Positions 50,685-57,671 of a DNA stretch of 60,333 nt are shown piece by piece. Within the stretch, counting starts at the first letter, position 1. Each line of letters begins with the position of its first letter. The DNA lies in assembly GCF_001440475.1 (NCBI RefSeq), contig NZ_LLYB01000033.1, forward strand, positions 1 through 60,333, in the 5' to 3' direction. This DNA is from Bradyrhizobium lablabi (lineage in GTDB: Bacteria > Pseudomonadota > Alphaproteobacteria > Rhizobiales > Xanthobacteraceae). The position numbers were made by a program, and so were the translations under genes. The notes under the pieces are model-generated. The model was not told where the DNA came from. It saw nothing but the letters and a program-made list of their open reading frames with translations, and did no database searches.

Positions 50685-50753
50685 GGGATGCCGCCGGGAG
50701 GGGGAACAGCATCGGCCAACCGTCCCCGCAAGCTTTCCGGAGATCCGACCGAC

Positions 50754-50819
50754 ATGTCTGAGGATACCAACATCCTGCTTACCGTGTTCGGCTGCTTCGC
50801 AATGATCCTCGCGCAATAG
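50754..50819 (+). CDS. 21-residue membrane micro-protein
   Basis: ATG 50754 to TAG encodes 21 residues, MSEDTNILLTVFGCFAMILA plus Gln, a short acidic N-terminus and one hydrophobic helix. GGAG lies eleven bases upstream. It sits 69 bases after a FixK-type box and before a co-directional gene, where a leader ORF or small subunit would be expected. Small hydrophobic proteins often accompany terminal oxidases and transporters. Detection is by eye, with no homologue known to me. Confidence 0.45.
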   Translation: MSEDTNILLTVFGCFAMILAQ

Positions 50820-50880
50820 GCCGGCTGCAGTCTGGAGCCCGGATCATGGTGGTCCGGCTCGAACCTTAGAAGGAAACGCC

Positions 50881-51321
50881 ATGAAGAAGTATTGGACGCG
50901 AATGATGCTGGCTGCGGTGCTGGGATTGTTGGTCTCGGCCGGACTTGCGACGCCGACGATGGCGGAGGTCGGTTCGGTTGCCGTCGTGTTTACCAAGGGC
51001 GGTTTCATCGTCGGCGTCGGCGGCGGGGAGGGCGTCCTGACCTTCCGCGGCAAGAGGTATCCGTTCACCGTGTCGGGTATGAGCGTGGGCTTCACGATCG
51101 GTGCCTCCACGACCAAGTTCGTCGGGCGAGCGCTGAACCTGCGCAGCCCCGGCGATCTCGCCGGCAGCTATGCGGTGGCTGGCGCGGGCGGTGCGGTGGC
51201 GGCAGGGGCCGGCGGCGTGCAGTTGCAGAATGCCAATGGCGTCATCCTGCAGCTCAGTGGGCCCAAGGTCGGCGCCGAAATCTCGGCGGCCGTCGGCGGT
51301 GTGACGATAGCGATGCGATGA
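50881..51321 (+). CDS. Exported Gly/Ala-rich protein, DUF1134/SYLF-like
   Basis: 146 residues with a signal peptide (MMLAAVLGLLVSAGLATPTMA). The mature part has GGFIVGVGGGEGVLTFRGK, YPFTVSGMSVGFTIGAST, a Gly/Ala-rich stretch and ANGVILQLSGPKVGAEI. The pattern is reminiscent of DUF1134/SYLF-like proteins that act at the envelope, but it is shorter than those families, so the assignment is tentative. AAGGAAA precedes the ATG. It probably shares the FixK-type box at 50671 with the micro-ORF. Confidence 0.65.
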   Translation: MKKYWTRMMLAAVLGLLVSAGLATPTMAEVGSVAVVFTKGGFIVGVGGGEGVLTFRGKRYPFTVSGMSVGFTIGASTTKFVGRALNLRSPGDLAGSYAVAGAGGAVAAGAGGVQLQNANGVILQLSGPKVGAEISAAVGGVTIAMR

Positions 51322-51333
51322 ACAAGAGTGAAT

Positions 51334-51356
51334 GGGAGTCGCCTTGCGCGGCTCCC
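51334..51356 (+). terminator. Hairpin after the Gly-rich protein gene
   Basis: GGGAGTCGC and GCGGCTCCC form a 9-bp stem with one T-G wobble and a 5-base loop, 13 bases after the stop at 51321. The following sequence is not T-rich, and the intergenic repeat begins 12 bases later. Confidence 0.45.
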
Positions 51357-51367
51357 GTTCGCAAACC

Positions 51368-51472
51368 TAAAGCGTGATGACTTTTCTTCGAATCGTCATC
51401 CCGCTTTATCTTTTTTGTTTGAGCATGATCTTTTCGGAAAACCGCAACACACTTTTCCGGATCATGCTCTAG
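51368..51472. repeat. Double-hairpin intergenic repeat, copy 2
   Basis: 105 bp, with about five differences from the copy at 38831, including one extra T in the central T run and a G-to-T change that breaks one pair of the first stem. As in copy 1, its terminal CTAG supplies the TAG stop of the minus-strand gene it abuts, here the polyphosphate kinase gene. Orientation relative to that gene is the same in both copies. Confidence 0.85.
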
Positions 51473-52275
51473 TACCGTTCTTCGACGAACTTCATGCCGC
51501 GCAGGCTGGCCTGGTCGTCGTAGCGGCCCTTGTGCGAGCGCTTCGGCAGCTTGACCTGGTCGCGCGCGATCTTCTTGTAGGGGATCGTGTTGATGATGTG
51601 CGAGATGACGTTCAGCCGCGCCTTTCGCTTGTCGTCGGAGCGGATCAGGCGCCACGGCGCGTGCTTGGTGTCGGTCGCCTCGAGCATCATGTCGCGCGCC
51701 CGCGAGTAATCGTACCAGCGCCCGAACGACTCGGTATCCATCGGGCTCAGTTTCCATTGCCGCAGGGGATCCTCGATGCGTGCATTGAAGCGGGCTTCCT
51801 GCTCCTCCATCCCGACCTCGAGCCACAGCTTGATCAGGATGATGCCGCCGTCGACGGCGAATTTCTCGACCTGCGGGCACAGCTCCAGGAAGCGCTTGTG
51901 GTCCGCCGGCGAGCAGAATCCCATGACATATTCGACACCGGCGCGATTGTACCAACTGCGGTCGAAGATCACGATCTCGCCACCGGCGGGAAACTGCTCG
52001 ATATAGCGCTGCAGGAACAGTTGCGTTTTCTGCCGGTCGGAGGGTGTGGGCAGCGCGACCACGCGAAACACCCGCGGGCTGACCTTTTCGGTGAGGGCCT
52101 TGATGGTGCCGCCCTTGCCGGCGGCGTCGCGGCCCTCGAACAGGATGATGACCCGGAGCTTTTCCTGCCTCACCCATTCCTGCAGATGGCAGAGCTGCAC
52201 CTGGAGCTTGCGCAACTCCTTCTCGTACTCCTTCCGCTTCATCTTCGTCTTCGACTGGCTGCCGTTCTTGGACAT
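51469..52275 (-). CDS. Polyphosphate kinase 2 (PPK2) family protein
   Basis: 268 residues from ATG 52275 (a TTG at 52296 would add seven). The PPK2 P-loop is VIILFEGRDAAGKGGTIKAL; the lid region is FDRSWYNRAGVEYVMGFCS, and WLEVGMEEQEARFNAR follows. PPK2 moves phosphate between polyphosphate and nucleoside di- or monophosphates. A single PPK2 domain of this length fits class I. It lies 36 bases after a small hypothetical gene and may share the FixK-type box at 52836. The TAG stop is provided by the intergenic repeat. Confidence 0.92.
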   Translation of the reverse strand: MSKNGSQSKTKMKRKEYEKELRKLQVQLCHLQEWVRQEKLRVIILFEGRDAAGKGGTIKALTEKVSPRVFRVVALPTPSDRQKTQLFLQRYIEQFPAGGEIVIFDRSWYNRAGVEYVMGFCSPADHKRFLELCPQVEKFAVDGGIILIKLWLEVGMEEQEARFNARIEDPLRQWKLSPMDTESFGRWYDYSRARDMMLEATDTKHAPWRLIRSDDKRKARLNVISHIINTIPYKKIARDQVKLPKRSHKGRYDDQASLRGMKFVEERY

Positions 52276-52311
52276 GCGCAATGATTCCCGGTTCAATGGC
52301 GATCGGTCCCG

Positions 52312-52764
52312 CTAGCCGTCCCAGCTAATGGTGATGCTGATGTCGCCGGGGACGCCGCCGGGAAAATCGACGATCTGGTAGCGGATGCGATAGCCGCGCG
52401 GCTGCAGGTAGTCGCTCCAGAGCTGGAAGATTTCCTTGGGGATTCCATTCAGGGTCTTTTCCCAGCCTTTTTCCATCTGGTTGATGGCTCGGCCGCGGTC
52501 GCTGCATAGCGAATTCGGGAAGCGGTAGACCTGCACCTCCGTCAATCCGTTGCGCACCGCCCGCTGGATCACGGTCGAGGCGAGCTTCACCTTTTCATCC
52601 TCGGACAGGCCCGACGGCTGGCTCAGCTTCTCGATCAGGGCATGCTTCTCGGCCTCTGTCGCAGCCATCCGCTTGGCCATCTCGTCGGCCTTTTGCGCCT
52701 CCTTTAGGGCCGTCTGCTTCTGGATTTCCTTCGCGCTGGGGATCAGGTCGTCGATCTTGGTCAT
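52312..52764 (-). CDS. Hypothetical coiled-coil protein upstream of ppk2
   Basis: 150 residues from ATG 52764 (GGGAG nine bases upstream; a GTG at 52773 is possible). Residues ~10-50 form a charged helix rich in Lys, Glu and Ala (QTALKEAQKADEMAKRMAAT); the rest is globular, with TEVQVYRFPNSLCSDRGRAI and EIFQLWSDYLQPRGYRIRYQ. There is no signal peptide. I do not recognise the family. It is divergent from the membrane-protein gene at 52925, with a FixK-type box between, and precedes ppk2 in the same direction, so it may work with it. Confidence 0.72.
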   Translation of the reverse strand: MTKIDDLIPSAKEIQKQTALKEAQKADEMAKRMAATEAEKHALIEKLSQPSGLSEDEKVKLASTVIQRAVRNGLTEVQVYRFPNSLCSDRGRAINQMEKGWEKTLNGIPKEIFQLWSDYLQPRGYRIRYQIVDFPGGVPGDISITISWDG

Positions 52765-52835
52765 GTACGTCACTCCCGAATGCCGTTCGCCGCATTGGAT
52801 GTTCCAACGTTACGGCTGGCGCCGCCGGGCACTTC

Positions 52836-52849
52836 TTGATTCAGATCAA
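52836..52849. promoter_or_regulatory. FixK/FNR-type box in divergent promoter region
   Basis: TTGATTCAGATCAA matches the consensus. It is 75 bases before the TTG start at 52925 and 71 bases before the minus-strand start at 52764, so it is placed symmetrically and could serve both operons. Confidence 0.78.
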
Positions 52850-52924
52850 GCGTTGGGAGACCATAGTCCCCACTCTGCATGCGGGGCGGGGCCTTCGGGC
52901 GACCTGACAGGGGGAGTACGAGCT

Positions 52925-53374
52925 TTGAGCGAACAGATTCATCCGTTGGCGCCCCACCATCTGCCGTTCTTTATCCCCGGTCCCGATGGATCGGACCCCC
53001 TGATGGTGGTGATGGGGATTTTCCTTGTGGGTGTCATCTTGTGGGTCGGCACCCTGTACTGGAAATTACATAGCCTGCCGGAGCGCATGGCGCACCGGAC
53101 CCACAAGCTGCAGTTCGAGATCGTCGCCGTTCTCGGCCTGATCTCGCTCTTCACCCACATGCATATATTCTGGATTGCGGGCCTGTTGCTCGCGATGATC
53201 GACCTGCCCGATTTCAGCACGCCGTTGCGCAGCATTGCCGGGTCGGTCGAACGCATTGCCGACGCTGCGCCGGGCACGCCCGACGCCGAGCCCATCTCCG
53301 ACGCCGCGGCTCCGCCAGGCGGCAAGTCCGGCGCCAGAGGCACCGCGAAGGAAGAGGTGCACAGCCATGCTTGA
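52925..53374 (+). CDS. Small membrane protein paired with HlyD-type gene
   Basis: 149 residues with a TTG start at 52925, supported by GGGGAG eight bases upstream. Two hydrophobic segments (MVVMGIFLVGVILWVGTLYW and FEIVAVLGLISLFTHMHIFW) flank a basic loop, followed by a soluble C-terminal tail rich in Ala, Asp and Pro. No known domain is recognised. It overlaps the HlyD-type gene by 8 bases, so the two proteins are likely made together and act together. Confidence 0.72.
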   Translation: MSEQIHPLAPHHLPFFIPGPDGSDPLMVVMGIFLVGVILWVGTLYWKLHSLPERMAHRTHKLQFEIVAVLGLISLFTHMHIFWIAGLLLAMIDLPDFSTPLRSIAGSVERIADAAPGTPDAEPISDAAAPPGGKSGARGTAKEEVHSHA

Positions 53375-54599
53375 GCTGATGATCTGTTCGCTTGTGACGA
53401 TTGTGCCGGATTACCTCTACCGCCGCTATTGGCAGGGCAAGCGGTTCGGCAAGGAGATCACGTTCTTTTCGGTCTGGTATGAACTGCGCTGGGGCATCAC
53501 CGGCTGCCTGATGCTGACCATCGGGCTGATCACGATGATCTTCTACTACCATCCCTCGACGACATCGGCGGCGATTTACTTCCGCACGGTGCCCATTCTG
53601 CCTGAAGGCTCCGGCCGTGTCGCCGAGGTGAATGTCGGCTTCAGTGAGCCGGTGAAGAAGGGCGATGTCCTGTTCCGGCTCGACAGCTCCAAACAGCAGG
53701 CCGCGGTCGAAACCGCCAGGCGCAAGGTGGCCGAAGTTGATGCCTCGATGATTAGCGCGAAGGCGGATGTCGCCAAGGCGGACGCCCAGATCGGCGAAGC
53801 GAAGGCCAACTTGCAGCAGGCCAGGGACGAGTTGGACGTCAAGAGCGAGTTGCAGCGCCGCAATCCCGGCATCGTGCCGCAACGCGACATCGAGAAGCTG
53901 CAGGTGCTGGTCGATCAGCGGCAGTCCGGCGTCGACGCGGCAAACGCCGTCAGGGAGTCGGCCTCCTTGCGCCTCTCCACGCTCCTGCCCGCCGAGAAGG
54001 CGAGCGCCGAAGCAGCGCTGGCGCAGGCGCAAGTCGATCTCGACAAGACCTACGTTCGGGCGGGTGTCGACGGGCGGGTCGAGCAATTTCTGGTCCGCAC
54101 TGGAGACGTGGTCAATCAGCTCATGCGGCCAGCGGGCGTATTGATCCCCGAAGGCGCCGGCCGAAATATTCTGCAGGCGGGTTTCGGCCAGATCGAAGCC
54201 CAGGTCATGAAGCCGGGCATGATTGCGGAAGCGACCTGCATCTCGAGACCCTGGGCGATCATTCCGCTCGTCGTCACGACGGTGCAGGATTTCATCGCGG
54301 CCGGGCAGTTCCGGAGCGGGGAGCAGTTGGTCGATCCACAGAATCTGCAGCGGCCCGGCACGATCCTCGTCTTCCTCGAGCCGCTTTACAAAGGTGGCCT
54401 TGAAGGGGTCACGCCGGGCTCCAGCTGCATCGTCAATGCCTATACCAGCAATCACGACGTGATCGCCGACCCGAAGACCGGCGCGCTGAAAGGCTTCGCC
54501 CTGCATGCCGTCGACGCCACCGGCCTCGTGCATGCGCTCCTGCTGCGCATCCAGGCGCTGCTGTTGCCGGTCAAGACACTGGTGATGAGCGGTCACTGA
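53367..54599 (+). CDS. HlyD-family membrane fusion protein
   Basis: 410 residues from ATG 53367. N-terminal membrane segment (~35-65, WGITGCLMLTIGLITMIFYY), lipoyl half-motif VAEVNVGFSEPVKKGDVLFRLD, a long coiled-coil hairpin (~110-215; VDASMISAKADVAKADAQIG), and the return DKTYVRAGVDGRVEQFLVRTGD. It is the periplasmic adaptor of an efflux or secretion system. No ABC, RND or MFS pump gene follows, so the inner-membrane partner is either the small protein upstream or encoded elsewhere. The FixK-type box at 52836 precedes the pair. Confidence 0.88.
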   Translation: MLELMICSLVTIVPDYLYRRYWQGKRFGKEITFFSVWYELRWGITGCLMLTIGLITMIFYYHPSTTSAAIYFRTVPILPEGSGRVAEVNVGFSEPVKKGDVLFRLDSSKQQAAVETARRKVAEVDASMISAKADVAKADAQIGEAKANLQQARDELDVKSELQRRNPGIVPQRDIEKLQVLVDQRQSGVDAANAVRESASLRLSTLLPAEKASAEAALAQAQVDLDKTYVRAGVDGRVEQFLVRTGDVVNQLMRPAGVLIPEGAGRNILQAGFGQIEAQVMKPGMIAEATCISRPWAIIPLVVTTVQDFIAAGQFRSGEQLVDPQNLQRPGTILVFLEPLYKGGLEGVTPGSSCIVNAYTSNHDVIADPKTGALKGFALHAVDATGLVHALLLRIQALLLPVKTLVMSGH

Positions 54600-54612
54600 G
54601 GGGAAAAATGAG

Positions 54613-55029
54613 ATGAATCGCTTCTACATCAACGCCGCACCCGCGGCGCTCCTGCTTGGCGTCTTGCTCGGATATTGCAGTTCCGCCGGCGCGTTTGACC
54701 TCAACGGCGCGTGGGCAAGCGACGCCGACAATTGCGGCAAGGTTTTCACACGCAAGGGCAACCAGATTACCTTCACCGATATGTCCGACGTCTATGGCGG
54801 CGGCTTCATCGTGGAGGGCGACCAGATCACCGGAAAATTCGCGCGCTGCCGCATCAAGGCAAAGCAGGATGAAGGTACGACCATCAACCTTCTTGCGGCC
54901 TGCGCCTCCGATATCATGCTGCAAAGCGTACAGTTCAATCTCAGGGAAGTGGATGCCAACACCGTCATGCGCCTGTTTCCGGGGATGTCGGGCATGGAGA
55001 TCAAATACGCGCGCTGTCCGGCGCCGTAG
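54613..55029 (+). CDS. Exported hypothetical protein
   Basis: 138 residues with a signal peptide (AAPAALLLGVLLGYCSSAGA). The mature part has FDLNGAWASDADNCGKVFTR, GGGFIVEGDQITGKFARCRI and four Cys that could form disulfides, with a lipocalin-like beta pattern. The family is not recognised. It follows the HlyD-type gene by 13 bases, so it is probably in that operon. Confidence 0.72.
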   Translation: MNRFYINAAPAALLLGVLLGYCSSAGAFDLNGAWASDADNCGKVFTRKGNQITFTDMSDVYGGGFIVEGDQITGKFARCRIKAKQDEGTTINLLAACASDIMLQSVQFNLREVDANTVMRLFPGMSGMEIKYARCPAP

Positions 55030-55052
55030 CAGAGACGCGGTCGGGCGATGCC

Positions 55053-55066
55053 TTGATGCAGGTCAA
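55053..55066. promoter_or_regulatory. FixK/FNR-type box upstream of orphan sensor kinase
   Basis: TTGATGCAGGTCAA matches the consensus arms. It lies 24 bases after the previous stop and about 193 bases before ATG 55260. Confidence 0.72.
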
Positions 55067-55259
55067 GGCCGTACTCCATGGGCGCGCGCTGAATCCGTTA
55101 GCGGGTGGTGCCAGATAACCGGCGAAGGGGAACTTTGCCGCAGTTTCCTCGCGTGCCAAATCATGCTGCTATGGCTTCGTGTTGTGCTGTGCAACGGGAA
55201 GCCAGGCAGCCGTGAAGCGTCGCTCGGGGATCGAGATCGGCGAAAGGCGTCTGACCGGA

Positions 55260-57116
55260 ATGGTCCGGCGCCTTCTCGTGCTGCTGGCGCTGACCAACGG
55301 GCTCCCGGCATCGGTTTACGCCAGCCAGCCGGACCACAAACGGATCATGATTCTGCATTCGGTCGGCCGGGAATTTCGGCCGTGGAACGAGTATGCCAGA
55401 ACCATGCGCGCCGAACTGGACCGCCAGTCGCCCTGGCCGCTGGACGTTCAGGAGCATTCCCTGGTTGCCGCGCGCTCCGCCGACGTCAACTCGGAAGCTC
55501 CATTTCTTCGGTATTTGCAGGCGCTCTACGCCAACCATCCGCCGGACCTGGTCATCGGCGTCGGCGCCCCCGCGGCTTCATTCATTCAACGCACACGTCA
55601 GCAGCTCTTCCCTGCCACTCCGGTTCTGTTTACGACCATCGAGGCCCGTCGTGTCGACTATTCCGTCTTGACCGGCAATGACACGGTCGTAGCGGTCACC
55701 CACAGATTTCTGGTTCTGTTCGAGAGCTTCCTCAGGATATCGCCGGAGACAAGGACGATCGCGATCGTCAATGGCGACTCGCCGAACGAGCGATTCTGGC
55801 GAGGCGAAATGCAAAGGGAATTGAAGCCGCTCGAAGGGAGGATAGAGATAAGGTGGTACGACAAGTTCTCCTATGAGGACACGCTGAAGCAGCTTGCCGC
55901 GCTGCCTTCGCACTCTGCGATCTTCTGGTACCAGATGGTCGCCGATGCCGCCGGAGTTGCGCACGAAGGGGATCGGGCGCTGACGAGACTCTACAACGTC
56001 GCCAATGCGCCGATCTTTACGCATGACGATTCTTTCTTCGGCAGGGAAATTGTCGGCGGGCCGATGCATTCCGCACTCGGCCGCAGCCGGATCGCCGTGA
56101 GCGTGGCAATGCGCATTCTCGGTGGTGAGAACCCGGGCGAGATAAAGACACCGCCCAGCGAATTTGCAGTGGCCAAATACGATTGGCGGGAATTGCAGAG
56201 ATGGGGCATTAGCGAAGCGCGGCTGCCGCCGGGCAGCGAGGTTCATTTTCGCGAAGCTTCTGCCTGGGAGAAGTATCGTTGGCAGATCGCTGCTGCCTGC
56301 GGTGTTGTCCTGCTGCAGGCCACGCTGATCTCCATCTTGCTCTACGAACGGCGGCGCCGTCATTTCGCCGAGGTCGAAGCGCGCCAGCGCATGTCGGAGC
56401 TCGCTCATGTCACCCGCTATTCCATGGCGGGCGAGCTCACCACGTCGATAGCCCATGAGCTCAACCAGCCGCTCGGCTCGATCCTCGTCAACACCGAGAC
56501 CGCCGCCCTGATGCTGGATTCGCCGACGCTCGACGTGAACGAACTGAAGGAGATACTTGTCGATATAAAGCGTGACGACCAGCGAGCAGGGGAAGTGATC
56601 AGACGGTTGCGCAGTCTGCTGAAGCGCGCACCGTTCGAGGCCAGGGAGATCGACCTCAACCAAACGGTCGGCGAGACCCTCGATCTCGTTTCCAGCCTTG
56701 CTCATGCGAGAGGAGTCACCGTGGAGAGTGTACTCAGCGCTGCTCCGCTCCCCGTAAAGGGAGATCGCATTCAGTTGCAGCAGGTTCTGCTCAATCTGGT
56801 CATGAATGCCGCGGACGCAATGGCGTATCTGGACAAGCCACAGCGCCGGATCGTCGTGCGCACCGCGCGGGATCGCGATTTCGCCGAGATCGAGATTGCC
56901 GATCATGGCCCCGGCATCCCCGCCGGAAAGCTGGCGGAAATATTCGAGCCTTTCTACACCTCCAAGCCCAGCGGCATGGGAATGGGGCTGTCCATCGCGC
57001 GCACCATCGTCGAGGCGCATGACGGCGAGATTTCAGCAGAAAACAGGGGCGGAGAGGGTGCGCTGTTCCGGATCCGGTTGCCGTTGGCGCTCTCTAGCGC
57101 GCTCGCGGCATCTTGA
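55260..57116 (+). CDS. Orphan sensor histidine kinase, paralogue of the kinase at 44299
   Basis: 618 residues from ATG 55260, chosen because it puts the signal segment MVRRLLVLLALTNGLPASVY at the N-terminus and the phosphoacceptor at His399, matching His398 of the paralogue; in-frame GTG starts lie upstream at 55179 and 55212. It has the same layout: ABC_sub_bind-like periplasmic domain (~25-340; IMILHSVGREFRPWNEY, VIGVGAPAASFI), one TM helix, TSIAHELNQPLGS, and HATPase with NLVMNAADAM and GMGMGLSIARTI. No response regulator is adjacent. A FixK-type box lies upstream, unlike the paralogue. Its 3' end overlaps the HdeA-like relic by 23 bases. Confidence 0.87.
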   Translation: MVRRLLVLLALTNGLPASVYASQPDHKRIMILHSVGREFRPWNEYARTMRAELDRQSPWPLDVQEHSLVAARSADVNSEAPFLRYLQALYANHPPDLVIGVGAPAASFIQRTRQQLFPATPVLFTTIEARRVDYSVLTGNDTVVAVTHRFLVLFESFLRISPETRTIAIVNGDSPNERFWRGEMQRELKPLEGRIEIRWYDKFSYEDTLKQLAALPSHSAIFWYQMVADAAGVAHEGDRALTRLYNVANAPIFTHDDSFFGREIVGGPMHSALGRSRIAVSVAMRILGGENPGEIKTPPSEFAVAKYDWRELQRWGISEARLPPGSEVHFREASAWEKYRWQIAAACGVVLLQATLISILLYERRRRHFAEVEARQRMSELAHVTRYSMAGELTTSIAHELNQPLGSILVNTETAALMLDSPTLDVNELKEILVDIKRDDQRAGEVIRRLRSLLKRAPFEAREIDLNQTVGETLDLVSSLAHARGVTVESVLSAAPLPVKGDRIQLQQVLLNLVMNAADAMAYLDKPQRRIVVRTARDRDFAEIEIADHGPGIPAGKLAEIFEPFYTSKPSGMGMGLSIARTIVEAHDGEISAENRGGEGALFRIRLPLALSSALAAS

Positions 57117-57418
57117 TTCCGAGCGCTCGCTCGGCGGCCGACATCACCGTCGCGCGCGGGCTTGTCGCGAAAAAAGTCCTTCACGTTCTTGGCGGCCTGC
57201 GCGAATTGGTAGAGGTCAATGGTGGTGTTGCGGACGCTCGCACTGTAGTAGCCGCTCAGCCACATGGTGACGCCGGCAAAATCCTGGAAGCCGAGCTTGG
57301 TGAGTTCGCCGCACGTCATCTTGCTCATATCGACCACCATCTTGTCCTCAGCGGCGGCTTGCGACCAAGCCAGCAACATTGCTGCAAGCATGGCGGCGAT
57401 CAGTTTTGACATGCACAT
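57094..57418 (-). pseudogene. HdeA-like periplasmic protein with a 1-base frameshift
   Basis: ATG 57418 (GGAG eight bases upstream) starts a signal peptide MCMSKLIAAMLAAMLLAWSQ and an HdeA/HdeB-like domain: VDMSKMTCGELTKLGFQDF, MWLSGYYSASVRNTTID, AAKNVKDFF. After a run of six T (57170-57175) the frame loses family sense. Dropping one T gives SPRATVMSAAERALGIKMPR and a stop at 57094-57096, the expected C-terminus at the expected length (~107 residues). Read without the shift, the frame runs to 56954 through the kinase gene. HdeA-type proteins are acid-stress chaperones. Either a natural homopolymer slip or a sequencing error would explain it. Confidence 0.65.
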
Positions 57419-57558
57419 ACCCGAGACTCCAGCATCGCCTTGCAAGGAAAGAGGCCGCCATGGGGGTGACGGCCTCTTGGCGTCGCTCTGGGGGGAGCGG
57501 CTTGCCGGGGTGGGTGGACGCCGGCTGCTTGAGCTTTGCAGGGCGAAGCCGGGCGGCG

Positions 57559-57572
57559 TTGATCTGGATCAA
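57559..57572. promoter_or_regulatory. FixK/FNR-type box upstream of TAXI-type gene
   Basis: TTGATCTGGATCAA, identical to the box at 48823, is 99 bases before the ATG at 57672 and 141 bases from the divergent HdeA-like start. Confidence 0.8.
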
Positions 57573-57671
57573 TGGATTGAGTGCCAGCCGGTTGGCTTGA
57601 TGTCGACCGAGCCTTGTCAAAGGCGGCTGTTCGGAACGGCAGCCGCCTGATGCACTGTCCGAGCACGCTGC

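Noticed and set aside
51254..52177. A long minus-strand frame running through ppk2 and the intergenic repeat with tail EHDPEKCVAVFRKDHAQTK
   Set aside because: It is the wrong frame of the ppk2 gene; the shared tail comes from the repeat element.
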